Assembly (NCBI GenBank): GCA_030386875.1
Contig: CM059567.1
Location: forward strand, 78,237,130-78,301,129
Length of the DNA stretch: 64,000 nucleotides
From: Morinoia aosen
Taxonomy: Eukaryota > Arthropoda > Malacostraca > Amphipoda > Talitridae
Direction of reading: 5' to 3'
Below are positions 24,485 to 35,435 of this stretch, in pieces (position 1 is the first letter of the stretch; each line of letters starts with the position of its first letter). The notes under the pieces were generated by a model that was not told the DNA's origin, ran no database searches, and saw only the letters and a list, made by a program, of their open reading frames with translations. Position numbers and translations under genes: made by a program.

Positions 24485-25540
24485 GGAATGCTTCCAATGC
24501 GACTTTTGCGGTCTTCGCTTCGACCGAAATCCCTGAATTGGTTACCATTGTTCGATACCAATCGAGTTCGAGTTAAAATTGCCAAAAATTTTATACCCAC
24601 TCTTAAGCGCAGAAAGCGATTCGTAAAAAATATGGATGGGGATGTTCACATTACGTAAGAATACCAATAATGATGGCGCTAAACAGGTAGTGACTGCTGA
24701 GACGATGTTGTGTTGAGTGTAGTATGGAAGACCGAGTTTGGCCTGCAAGCACTGTATAAAGAGAGAGGCGCCGTGTAGCACCTCCTGCTTCCGAAGGAGT
24801 TACGGTCTTCACCTGCTGTAGAACACGGCTACTATTTTGAGGCGTTTGGGCTGACCGCCGCCTCCTCTTTATTGAGCCCTTGCTGACGTTTATGCCTCTT
24901 AATTGGAAGTCAGCTTTGGAATAGATCCATTAGACTCCGGCACTCGGACTATATGTTTTATTTTAAGCACGGCTCTGAGAGAAGTCTTCTTAAAACTTGG
25001 TGTTGGTCGGGCGCTGTGAGACACCCACGGGATTTGCGCCCTAAGTCTGTGTTAGCAAGTGTGTTTCTTTCTCTACCGCTACTAATGCGCGACTTTCAAA
25101 ACAGCTTATTTTGCATCGGGTCCACCATAATTTTTTATTACAGCATATTTGGCATTGGGTCTGCCGTTATTTTTCATATTTTCAGGAAAGAAATATGCTT
25201 ACGTGCGCTGTGCAAGTTTCTTAATAATGTTGGAATTTAATTTTGCAGTACTTGGATGCACTTTCTATCATACTTCTGCGAAACTCCGGGATCGAGTTTT
25301 CTCGATTTAAAAATCTGCTGTCCTTCGTACATGTTTGTTTTGAGATGCTTTTATACCGAAAGATAAGAAATTCAATTATGAAAAGGCAGCCGCAGTAAGA
25401 CGGTGTTTCATGCTTTGAGAATACGCAATTTTTGTTTTTTAGCGTTATTTTTGTAAGCTAATAAATGAAATAATTTCCATTAATGTCTGACTTGTCTATG
25501 GTGACGTTAACGCGTATTGATTGCAGGTTGTCCATTCCCC
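24485..25540. other. Unassigned sequence
   Basis: No gene is supported. A 95-codon plus frame (24953-25240) contains two similar stretches, ttttgcatcgggtcc and tttggcattgggtct, near 25110 and 25146. They suggest a weak local duplication. No domain is recognised. Confidence 0.4.
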
Positions 25541-25690
25541 TTGAATTAACTTCAAATAATTTTCCATACATAAGATGGAACAAAGAAATCTTAATTGAAT
25601 AATGTAGTAAATCATTTAAATTTACATCATACAATTTTACACACATCAGATGAAACAAAGAAATGGTCGTCGTATAATGTAATAAATCAT
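25541..25690. repeat. Diverged 75 bp tandem duplication
   Basis: The segment ending aagatggaacaaagaaat...aataaatcat at 25615 is repeated 75 bp later, ending at 25690. Between them the words agatg(g)aacaaagaaat and aatgta(g/a)taaatcat are shared. The minus frame 25458-25658 therefore shows a repeated FHLM-x-x-KL-(Y/F)-(D/E)-VN pattern with a 25-residue period. It is too short and isolated to call a gene. Confidence 0.6.
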
Positions 25691-28600
25691 GGCGTGATAC
25701 TGCCTTGAAAAACCTTCAGAAATTCGAGGTGTGCATTGCCGTGGTGGTGTGGAGAGGAAGCTCGAACGGAAGCATCCATTTGTGAGTAGTCGAGTTTTAT
25801 GTGTTAATTACCAATCACTATCTATTTCAATTCTTGACATTTTCAGTATCGAATGTGTGTACGATACATAGTCTTACTTCTCCACTCAACGTCTTAGTGT
25901 ACTGACTCCGTGGCAGCAGTAATTCCAATTAATCTCGCGTAGTGGCTTTACGTCGTAGTGACAGTTTTCATTGCTACTTATAATTATCTGTGACATTTTT
26001 TTATGTAACTGTTGATTTCTAGTTTTTAGATCCATGCATTCCTCGATTGCCCGTTCGTGTTGAACTAATCTTTTGCATTTTGAATATCAGTTGGTGAACA
26101 GTTAATGCTTGTCAGTTCCGTTGTGTAGATGAGTTCTAATGGTTATGTCTTCTTTCTCTGCGAGAGCTGGCTGTAAATATGTCGCGTTAATTTAGCTCGA
26201 ATTGTAAGGTGACCGACTCGGTTCAGGGCCTCTCTTATACGAGGCGTTACTCGCTTCTTACATATTGCTCTTAACATTTTGTTGTGTGAAAATCACTTAA
26301 GTTTCCTTCTTTGTTTTTACAAATTACTGTGAATAATTTCTATTATTTTATTTCGGAAATATTTCTTATCGTACTAATGTAATCGACTCAAGATTCATGC
26401 TTTTTATAGTGTTATTGACATTTTTCTGCTATATTTCTCTCCCCACTCTCGGTTCAGTGAAGTATTCAAGCATTCCGTGAGATTCCATTCAAGCGAAGAG
26501 TTTCCTGCTTTCTGTGCGAGGATAAAAGCGAGTTTACGGAAAACTCTGCTGGTTTTAACGGCGGACAAAATGAGGCATCCGGAAGCAGGAACCAAAATAA
26601 GGACCTGCCTTTACAACAACAACTCCGCAACAGCTCGGTGCCCGGCCTCCTGGACTGGAGGAGTTAGGCTTAACGTTTCGTGCCCTTAAACGGACGGGCA
26701 TGAACGGTCATCTTCGTTATTCCGATACTGAGGTGCGTCAAATTTTACGGGTGCACGTCTACTGCACCTCTTCACAAAGGAAGTGCCGACCGTAACGCCT
26801 TATCGAGCGCAGCATGTGCTGCTCGATATCGATTTGTGAATACAGCCTAGGTAATTACAGGTGGTTGGGGAATGTTGACAGCCATCGAGTTTCTTATTGC
26901 GAAGATATTTCTAAATTAGATATTATTTTCAAATGAATATTGTCGCTGCTTTGCGCAACTTGGACCTAGCGCCTACCTCGTGTCTTGCGCAACTGAATTT
27001 CGCTCAAATTTTCAGTTGTCCCACAGCTGACTGCAATCCTATATGTTTCTTCAAGCTTGCATATTATTCACTTTCACAGCGGATGCATTCCGGAGTGGTT
27101 TGGTGTTCCATTGAAAAAAGCGATAAAAAGTTAAACATCACAATTTACGCTTTTCATACGTATTTTCTATCCCGTAGTTTTACCAAAATATTGACCATTT
27201 CGATTATCGTGTATTTATTCATTAAATTCTGCAATAGGAGTATATATGAGAATATTGCTGTTCTTGAATACAGAATTAGGGACTTTTTTCACTTGAGTAT
27301 GGTACTTTCCCTCAATTGTTTTGAATGCTGCTTCAGACTAGGTCGTATTTTATCATATTCCAGCTTTTAAACTTGTCAAATAAAAACGGGCAAAAATGGC
27401 GAAATTAATCTGTGCTTGCCATTACACCAACTCAACTTATATGCTAAATTTTGTTCATTTTCATCACATACTAGTCAAACTTTTCTTCTCGGAATATACC
27501 CCTTGATAAGTAGTCTTGCAGTGTGGGTGGAGCCTCTAATTCTGATTGTATTGCAATTTTCGCTCCGTTTGATAACTTCTCACAAAGGCAAGCTCTTCAT
27601 CGAGCATTTGATGGCAACCAGCAATAGAAATGCCTTCATTATCCCAGGTATCAATTGCGCTGTAATTTACTGTGTGTCTATGGCATCTTTGAAATCTATA
27701 AATTGCTCGTGTTCTTTCATGAATAATTTTGGTCTAGGCAGCGATGGAATTATACGCAATAAAGGCCGAAATTTGACTGGAATTCGAGCACTAAAAGTGC
27801 GGCTGAGAACCGCTTTCTTTCGGTCTCATTTGACTGGCAAATTTTCGCACCTTGGACGATTTTATGCTAATCTCCTAGAATATTTCCAAGGCCCTTTGAG
27901 AGAGGGGGTCATCCTCCTTTTCTCGTCGTGTTGACTTTTGACTTCATTACGTCGCTTTATTTGCGTCAGTTTTGCTTCGCGTCTTCGGTGCTTGGCTCCT
28001 TTGCACCTCACTTTTTATCGTCAAACTTCTGATTTTCTGCCATACCCCAAACTTAGTGTTTCTCATCAAAACAAAGTTCTGTAATCAAGGAAAATGCCCG
28101 CAATACTTTAGCGTTGAAGAATACTATCTCATACCTAATTTTTTTTGTATTCTAAAAACTCTTTAAACGAATGCATTTAACGTCTATAATTCATATAAAT
28201 ACAGAACCTTCCAAAACTCTCCGAAACCTTTGTGTTTATTTGCCTAATTTTTTACCGCTGGGGAGCAAACATAGTTACTGCCACTTGCGCAGCTGAATTA
28301 CTTTTTTTTAAATAAGTTCCGATACGGAGAAATCCGCCGAAAACGCATGTTTTAGAATTCAGTCATACTTTACTGGAAGAAATAACCTGTCGGAATACTT
28401 GAAGTCGGGAAAGATGTTTAAAATAATAGGCATGAGAGATACCAATTTTTATAGGCATTTTGTACCGTTCTGAAAGTCGTGCTGTGAATCGACCTCACAT
28501 ACTTGCCAGCGTTGGCGAGTACGCTGAGCTGTCCTCACGATGGCGCTCTAACGTATATACCCTGTGGAACTCTCAGTCCTCCACTAAGCGCTTACGCTGA

Positions 28601-30418
28601 AGACCTGTTTAACTCTTCTCAAGTCTTTGTGTTCCCCTCACTTTCTAGGATCAGTTTTCAGATTGCCTCTTCCCAGAGGAGCAGTTTTGTCGCTTCTGTT
28701 TCCACACGCTCCTCCATTCAAGAGAAACTTCCCTCTTGCCTCCTGGTGTCATGGGATCGCTTCAGATTCTCTGTGCTTCGGTTTGAACTTAGCTTCGTGT
28801 AAACAGGTATGCGCTAAATAAACTCCCTTCTCTTTGTTCAACCGAGGAAAATTACTCTGTGAATGTTGAGTGCGAATGTATGGCGTCTCCACTTTGTTTG
28901 TTCAAGCGCGGAACGTTACGCGCTGTGTGCTCTATTTGTCTAATTAAATTGACGTATTTTTGTTGGTGTGTTAATTCTGATATCAAAATAGCTGTCAAAC
29001 GCTCGTCTCTTGTGCGCTGTCATATTCGATTTGTAGCCTGACAAAGACTTGGCTTTCATGCTAATGGTAGGATCTGTTAAGTCGTGATATTTAAATTCGG
29101 AGCTCAATACAGTTTGTTCAATCGTCTATCTTGAAGATATCTTTTATTCAATTGATAAATAGTGCATGACAATACATTTCCGAACCTGGATAAACAACAC
29201 TACTAAACTCCGCAGATTATGGCAGAATTAACCCTTGTGTTTTGCGCTGAACTCGCGGCTTGTTTAGGGAGGGCGGGATTTGTGAAACGGCCTCCTTTGT
29301 TGCTTCCTATTTTACCTGAGCTTCTGAAGCCGACCCTAAAGTGCCTTCGGGCGGCGTTTCCTTGCCTCTGCTTTCAGTCAAGTTCCGTAAAGCGAGTTTA
29401 CACTCGTGCATTAGTGTTGCCACTCCGGGGATTTCTGCGCCAACTTGCAACAGCTCTTCTTTTGCTCAAGTTTAATTGTTCTTTTAAATGGCGAGGAGTC
29501 TGTGAGTCTGAGCATCTTTCGCTTGCAATCGTACGAGTTTCTGAGCTTCATCTGACTTCTGAAGCAACAACAACCGTGTGCGTAAAAGTCGCGCTTGTTT
29601 CGTATGGTTTAGATAGACAATGCACTCTAGTTCGCCGTAACAGTTTGCTTCCTCTTTATTCGTCTGCGTCTTTCTGTGGAAGGAGAGAGATGCTCTCATG
29701 GTGTTGTCCTTCAGCGCATCTTGGGGATAATTAGCGCGCTTTACGGGTTCCGCAGGATTCTTGGGCTCAACTAGGGAAAGGGAAGGAATGCTGATGGTGT
29801 GCTGCGCTGAGGCGTGTGCTGTAGAAATATCACTGCTCATAGATGGTATTCCTGCCCACTCTCAGTGAAGTCAGAAGAGCATTGTGATTGGGTAAGCAGT
29901 GGAGGACTGGTGTTCTTCCTCTTTCTCTCTCTCTCTCTTTCGTAAGCGAATTTCTATGTTTCAGTATCTCTCTGAGTTTTTTCTCTCTTATATAGGCTAT
30001 CTTCTGATGAGAGCTGTCTTTTGATAAGGTCTCTGCTGTACATTCTTCGAGTTTTATTACGATGGCTTCTCAATTTAGAAAAAGTGCTTTTGATATTAAA
30101 AATATTGTTCCTAATAATCTCACGCTTCCTACTTGATTTGTGACCGCAAGTTCCCGATTAACAATTTTAGCGAAACACGTTCAGTGTGAGTTTCTTTTGT
30201 GATCAGCACGTAAATCATAACTAATGGCACACTGCCGTCATCTTTGATGAGCAATGTCTCATTTAGTTGTTTATCTTATCTTGTTCGAATTATCCAATGT
30301 TCGATCATCTATTGAATGAGTTTTGTATTCTGCAGTGTTGCAATTAATAAATCTCATTGTCACTGTGAACACTCTTCTTTGAGTTTTGAGGTAGATAAGG
30401 TTGGATGGTAATAGCATA
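25691..30418. other. Unassigned sequence with the longest plain open frames
   Basis: No gene is supported. Plus-strand frames of 145 codons (26933-27370), 172 codons (27416-27934) and 171 codons (29219-29734) are long for AT-rich DNA but show no recognised domain. They have no flanking splice or polyadenylation pattern I trust, and they are Phe/Ser/Leu/Cys-rich like other T-rich-strand frames. A CT microsatellite lies at about 29921-29940. Confidence 0.4.
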
Positions 30419-30484
30419 ACTCATTATAATTGTAGCATTGTGCTCATTGTAATCCTTATAATGAGCACAATAATTATTATGAGT
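30419..30484. repeat. Long hairpin, miRNA-precursor-sized
   Basis: ACTCATTATAATT (30419-30431) pairs with AATTATTATGAGT (30472-30484) with one mismatch. ATTGTGCTCATT (30437-30448) pairs perfectly with AATGAGCACAAT (30460-30471). The stem continues through GTAA against TTAT (one wobble) to a three-base loop. The only interruption is a five-base bulge GTAGC on the 5' side. That gives about 29 paired positions in 66 nt. It could be a pre-miRNA, a tiny inverted-repeat element, or a chance palindrome in AT-rich DNA. Confidence 0.55.
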
Positions 30485-30564
30485 AACCATATAGTTTCTG
30501 CAGAACTTATGCTGAAGTTAAAAAATACGCTGCAGCTTCATATCTCATTATCTGATTCCAGTTT

Positions 30565-30704
30565 GCTAATCTATCGCAGTTGTTAGCTAATCTATCGCAG
30601 TTGTTAGCTAATCTATCGCAGTTGTTAGCTAATCTATCGCAGTTGTTAGCTAATCTATCGCAGTTGTTAGCTAATCTATCGCAGTTGTTAGCTAATCTAT
30701 CGCA
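30565..30704. repeat. 21 bp tandem repeat, 6.7 identical copies
   Basis: Six complete 21 bp units (gctaatctatcgcagttgtt plus a final a) and a 14 bp partial unit follow one another without a mismatch. Perfect identity points to recent expansion and probable length polymorphism. Confidence 0.95.
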
Positions 30705-31500
30705 TTAGCGCATGCTGAAAGTCTTCCGTATTTAACATCGGAATGAATACGCTTTTAACATTTCCTGCGGGAATGCATACATTCTTAGAAATTTCCAAAA
30801 AAGGTGAGCATTTTAAACATTTTCAGCGGTAGATTTCTTACGGCTTTGCAAACCGAGAAAACTCAGGTCAGTGGTAATTACGACCAGCAACCTGACCTCA
30901 CACATTCATCAGAACTTCTTTATACGCAAACGCTCTTTGATGGCTTCCCTTTGCAACTCGCTGAGTGCGGACTTACTGCCTTCTAATGCGGGATTTTTGA
31001 TCCATCGTCGAGTGATAACAAAAAGCCTCCGCAGCGCCTGGACTTGTGGGGCGTCGCACGCAAATTGCGAAGCCCTGGCCGTGTAGCGCCGCCATCTCGC
31101 CGGCGCGCGGATCGCTCTGAATTTCTTGCTCCCAGAACGTTCTTGTGCTAGTCTTCTCAGTGTTTGTTCGGCAACCGCACTTTTGTTCAGGCCAGCATCA
31201 ATGTTTACCTTCTGTTAATGTTATATTATCTCATGAGTATCGCAGCTACTTTCAATGAGGCGCTGCTGCTCGTAACTGCGGTGAAAAATTTACCTTCTAT
31301 CCATGTTAACTTATTATTATACGCTTAATTTGATATCTATCGCGACCGCTTGCGAAAGTACTGCGACTGCAACTTAGCGGTGATGTGGAAACAAACGTGT
31401 GTAGCTGGGCCACCTGCAGCGGGAGCTAGGTTCGACGGCAGTTGGAGCCTTTGTATTTGCCTTTAGTTTCACACACAGGCACCATCACGGCTCCTTCGTA
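30705..31500. other. Unassigned, GC-rich towards 31 kb
   Basis: No gene is seen. The patch 31020-31130 is GC/CpG-rich, with frames of 60-71 codons around it. From about 31380 the sequence becomes GC-rich again and runs into the left flank of the AT-rich island. Confidence 0.4.
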
Positions 31501-32246
31501 AGCTGGGGATACATTGACACTCGCATTGGAAGCTCACAACCATCGGGCGCGGGCAAGCGCTCGCAGCGAAAGGGCAGCGATCGTTCACATTGGCACAGCG
31601 CTAGCAGGCAGCAGAAGCGTCAAAGTCGGCGGGCAGAGTGTGTTGCTCACACTGCTCAGTTGCAATCCAGACGCTACGTTGGGAGGTACTGCGCTCCGCG
31701 CTCTAGTACTTCTCGCCAGGAGCTGCTGATGCTTAGTAGAATAGCGCTAATAATTTATTTCGTATGTCATTGATTGCACGTTCTTCAATGTTCTTGTTTT
31801 TGCTGATTTTTGTTGCGCATATGCAGCATAAAATATGAAGGCTTCGGCAAGAATTATGCTAGTAAAACCATATGTAGAAACACTCGATGTATATATGCTA
31901 CACTCTATGCATAATTGTGGAAGCGCATATTACATGCTAAGCAGAAATATGCATCCATATAAATGCTTCACTTGAATAGCTCCAAATTTATATTTTTTGT
32001 GAGGAAAATTGTACAGAAACAATGATACAGGATACAGTGTACTTCTTAATACACGGAAAAAATAATTTATTTCATAATTTTCTATTAATAATTGAGTGTA
32101 TACAATTCTCAACTAATTTTTATAACTTATCTAAACATAAATATTTTGAAACAAAAATAATTCTAATCTGAACGAGTCAATGACGATGATAACGAACGAA
32201 AAAAAAAGTAATCTAATCCAAGGCTGGTTCTGAACTATATATTTTT

Positions 32247-32438
32247 TCATGAATGCAAGGAACATTTCTTGATCCTTCTTTTATACGAGGAATATATTTT
32301 AGCATCAAATTCGAGGGTTGCTCTTGTTAATTGCGTGGTAGTTGAGATTTTTAAAAACAAATCTTCTACGATTATCTGCCAGCCAAGTTTTACACTGCGA
32401 AAACTTCCACTCGACATCGCAAGAAACAAGTGGAGCAA
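32247..32438 (-). CDS. Unrecognised minus-strand open frame in island
   Basis: This is a 63-codon frame in the AT-rich island, third in order on the minus strand after the frames at 32763-32983 and 32451-32705. It is basic towards its C-terminus (Tyr-Lys-Arg-Arg-Ile-Lys-Lys). No domain is recognised. It could be a downstream exon of the same putative transcript or chance. Confidence 0.12.
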   Translation of the reverse strand: MLHLFLAMSSGSFRSVKLGWQIIVEDLFLKISTTTQLTRATLEFDAKIYSSYKRRIKKCSLHS

Positions 32439-32450
32439 AAGTGAAGCAAG

Positions 32451-32705
32451 TTAGTTCGAATATTCCTTTATGGATTCATCCATTGTGTCAGAGATCTCAC
32501 GAGTCAAAATTGAGTTGATTGTTTTTATCTTTTCAAAACCTTTGTTTATCACCAAAATGCAATTTAACTCTTCATAATACCTTGTATCATATCTGTTCTT
32601 CAATGTTTCCTCTACGATATCCATTAATTTTATTGCTCTCGAAGTAAGAAGTCCCTGTATTGTTATGCAAGAGCAATAATAATTATTCATATCCTTCGAT
32701 AACAA
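32451..32705 (-). CDS. Unrecognised minus-strand exon-like frame
   Basis: An open frame of about 84 codons lies inside the AT-rich island. It does not begin with ATG: its first codon is TTG and the first internal Met is at codon 6. That, and an AG just upstream (tatcgaag before gatatg), would fit an internal or terminal exon ending at a TAA. The peptide is hydrophilic, rich in Lys, Glu, Ile, Asn and Tyr, and looks helical, with no membrane segment and no family I recognise. Taken with the frame at 32763-32983, it is the best hint that the island carries a captured or element-encoded gene, but codon bias alone in AT-rich DNA could mislead. Confidence 0.22.
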   Translation of the reverse strand: MLSKDMNNYYCSCITIQGLLTSRAIKLMDIVEETLKNRYDTRYYEELNCILVINKGFEKIKTINSILTREISDTMDESIKEYSN

Positions 32706-32762
32706 TAATTTGATAAAGTGTGCACTAAGCCCAACAAAGTTCTGCGTGATAATATTTAGAAA

Positions 32763-32983
32763 CTAAAACCTTGTACCACGCAAAACTTCTCTAACGTGTT
32801 CTGAGTGAAAAAAAGTTTTATATATCACCTGTTTCTCGCAATAAATGCGATAGAGAAATTCTTCCTGGGCTTGAAAATCTTCAAATTCCTTGAAGTATTC
32901 TAAATATGATGCTCCTTGTTCACCTTCGGCATGATTGTAGATCACTTTTAGCCGCACTAATCTCAAATACACTTCATAAGGAA
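32763..32983 (-). CDS. Unrecognised minus-strand exon-like frame
   Basis: On the minus strand a T-rich tract ending tttagatatag (AG at 32985-32984) precedes an open frame that runs from 32983 to a TAG at 32763, about 73 codons. About 70 nt upstream a GTAAGTTG donor-like sequence would close a short intron typical of insects. The peptide starts Pro-Tyr-Glu-Val-Tyr-Leu-Arg and contains several aromatic and acidic residues (EYFKEFEDFQAQEEFLYRIY). I recognise no family. A donor-like ACAAG/GTTTTAG near the end could splice on to 32451-32705. Confidence 0.25.
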
Positions 32984-33537
32984 CTATATCTAAAAAAAAC
33001 TTGAGCTAATTCCCGCAAAATTAAAGTAAACTTTTGAAGTAGCTGTAGCAACTTACAATTATTATTGATTTACGAAAAATTTCAATTTACAAAATTGATC
33101 CAGTTATTCAAAAAGAATTAAATAAAACTGGATGAAAAAAAGAATATAATTTAAAAGTAATGGGAAGGTTTTACTAGGTTTCAGTTTACTGCCACTTACA
33201 GTTAATCATGTATGTTCGCCATATTTTATGCTGTTCCGAGTAAAATATGCGATATGCTCACACTGCATATATACTTGCGGGCATATTTTATGCTACCTAA
33301 AATATACTCAAAAGCATATATATGCAATATGTTCAATGTCACATCCCTACTGATGACATGCTGCAGGCTACGGCTCATCTGTAGATGGAGTGATTGACGG
33401 GCAGGCGGCGGCAAAGAATGGCTAGGGAGAATGTCCAAGTGAACCTCACTTTGCCCGCCTGCTAGCCCGGCAACAGTGTATGTGCCCGCCGAAGTGACAC
33501 TCAGAGTGTTGAAAAGAGTGTCAATGTATCCCCAGCT

Positions 33538-33900
33538 GTAGTGGACAAGAGGGGAACGCTGACCGCGTAGTATAATACATTAGCGGCTTGTAAGTCGTGC
33601 TCAAGCAGTGACGGTGCCTATGAATGAAGAGTAGTTTTCATTTTACCTATATCAGAGAAAGTCCGTAGCTCAAGACGCGCAATCTTAACTAGAATAATGT
33701 GTGTAGTGATATTATTCTACAAAAAGGTGCTAGATTAAATACTTATCTGTCGAGAATGTAAGCTCGATTGCACTTCTCTGTTGGCTAAATGACTTTCTCC
33801 GTATATATTTCATACTAAAGCGGCTTTGATAGACCTGTGATCTCCAGCGCTCTGGTCTGCCCCTCCTATGGATTGGATAGGTGGTCCAATGCTACTGCGT
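33538..33900. other. Unassigned spacer
   Basis: No gene is seen. The first 90 bases may still belong to the right GC-rich flank of the island. The rest is mixed-composition sequence leading into the 21 bp array. Confidence 0.45.
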
Positions 33901-34530
33901 GATGGACCACTGTCTCCCTCTGATGGACCACTGTAACCCTCTGATAGACCACTGTCTCCCTCTGATGGACCACTGTAACCCTCTGATAGACCACTGTCTC
34001 CCTCTGATGGACCACTGTCTCCCTCTGATGGACCACTGTAACCCTCTGATGGACCACTGTCTCCCTCTGATGGACCACTGTCTCCCTCTGATGGACCACT
34101 GTCTCCCTCTGATGGACCACTGTAACCCTCTGATAGACCACTGTCTCCCTCTGATGGACCACTGTCTCCCTCTGATGGACCACTGTAACCCTCTGATAGA
34201 CCACTGTCTCCCTCTGATGGACCACTGTCTCCCTCTGATGGACCACTGTAACCCTCTGATGGACCACTGTCTCCCTCTGATGGACCACTGTCTCCCTCTG
34301 ATGGACCACTGTCTCCCTCTAATGGACCACTGTCTCCCTCTGATGAACCACTGTAACCCTTGATGGACCACTGTAACCCTTGATGGACCACTGTAACCTT
34401 CTGATGGACCACTGTAACCCTTGATGGACCACTGTAACCCTTGATGGACCACTGTAACCTTCTGATGGACCACTGTAACCTTCTGATGAGCTACTGTAAC
34501 CCTCTGATGGACTTCTGTAACCCTCTGATG
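33901..34530. repeat. 21 bp minisatellite, about 30 copies
   Basis: Units of 21 bp (tgatggaccactgtctccc type and tgatggaccactgtaaccc type) run for about 630 bp. Three main variants, tgatag...tctccc, tgatgg...tctccc and tgatgg...taaccc, recur in that order as a 63 bp higher-order unit in the middle of the array. From about 34360 several units are 20 bp (ttgatggaccactgtaaccc), and the last copies decay. The 21 bp part keeps several frames open: 200, 147 and 225 codons minus and 160 codons plus. I regard these as array artefacts. Confidence 0.95.
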
Positions 34531-35305
34531 CAAAAGTTGACTACCAGCGTTCAAGCAACTGAGGCTCATTGTGAAGTCTCCCTACTTCTGCACTCGACGT
34601 TTGCTCGAGTCGCGCTAATTTCTTCTACCAAGGAAAAATGAGCGTTGCCACCACAGTACTGGTCTCTGCATGGGTATCCTAAGTGCAGACTCAATTTAGT
34701 AATATTTTTGCCTCTGTCCTCCTCGTGAGCACCACGTGCTACCCTTGGTGTTTAAGCCCTTTTTAAAGTGTTGAGAGTAAAATTTTATGCTGGAGTACTT
34801 GTTTGTTCATTTAAAAATCCACGCCATAGCTAGTTTATGACTTTAAATTATTTTTTGTGGTATTACACTGAATAACTAATAAGCTAGTGTGATAACTTAT
34901 TTAATAAAACATGTTTCGAAATTTAAAAATTCTACGCCAGACTTATTCAATAATAGTTAAGATTTTAGTCGTTCATAGCTTTTTGTCGATTCATTCATGA
35001 TATCTTTAAAGTATTTAATTGATTGCGGCAATACATCATATTGTTTCAAAAGTATTGCTAAGATGCTCTATCATTGGTTCCTGGCTAAGAAAGCTCCTTC
35101 TGACATTGTTATCACCAGTTTTGTTTTTCTCCGTCGACCATGGTATTTTTTTGGTGAATTCTAGCGTGTTTTCACTGAGAGCGTCCGCAAAAACTCCGAG
35201 GAGCACGGGGCGGCGGCAGCAGCGCTTGCAAGCTTGTGAGGGTCCGGCTGGGTGCCGCAGCGCTGCTTAGGAACCAGCCACTTCTGGGCAACCAAGTTCA
35301 CGGGT
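34531..35305. other. Unassigned sequence
   Basis: No gene is supported. A GC-rich patch at 35185-35280 contains cggcggcagcagcg, and an 83-codon plus frame (35019-35270) covers it without a recognised motif. Confidence 0.45.
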
Positions 35306-35435
35306 CTTTAGGGCAGCCATTCCCAACCTTTTCTCCACCATTGATCTCATCGGCTTTATTTATTAAATACGTAAGGCCGAAATTTACCTCAACCAGGAAA
35401 AAATTTTCCCGTGGTTGAGAACCTCTGCTTTAGGG
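35306..35435. mobile_element. 114 bp hAT-type MITE with 8 bp TSD
   Basis: The element is 35314-35427, flanked by a perfect 8 bp direct repeat ctttaggg at 35306-35313 and 35428-35435. The left end reads CAGCCATTCCCAACC. The right end, read inwards on the minus strand, is CAGAGGTTCTCAACC, so the termini agree at CAG..TTC.CAACC. The CAG-n-GGTTCTCAACC terminus and 8 bp duplication are hallmarks of the hAT superfamily. There is no coding capacity, so it is a non-autonomous MITE. Confidence 0.85.

Larger units (their letters stand above)
31501..33537. mobile_element. AT-rich island within inverted GC-rich flanks
   Basis: A 22 bp sequence beginning agctggggatacattgacac at 31501-31522 recurs as an exact reverse complement at 33516-33537. 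The two GC-rich flanks (about 31480-31730 and 33370-33630) also share shorter words in inverted orientation (gcaccrtcac, gctagcaggc, tcggcgggca), partly in shuffled order. Between them lies AT-rich DNA in which the + strand is no longer T-biased. Its two ends contain repeated gcatat...atatgc and agcataaaatatg words, at 31818-31950 and 33212-33330. The right edge, acatcccta at 33341-33349, resembles the inverted end of a TAGGGATGTG-type hAT terminus. The left edge is not resolved (between 31734 and 31765). Best reading: a decayed hAT-like or foldback element inserted in an older palindromic element. Confidence 0.5.

Noticed and set aside
27416..27934. 172-codon plus-strand frame
   Set aside because: No recognised domain, Phe/Ser/Leu/Cys-rich like other frames of the T-rich strand, and no supporting splice or start context.
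29219..29734. 171-codon plus-strand frame
   Set aside because: The overlapping minus frame (118 codons) is equally plausible, and neither shows a family motif.
30565..30704. CRISPR-like array
   Set aside because: Direct tandem 21 bp units without unique spacers, in a eukaryote-like context; it is a simple tandem repeat.
33810..34569. Frames of 147-225 codons in several registers
   Set aside because: All arise from the 21 bp array; several frames on both strands being open at once is the signature of a repeat, not a gene.
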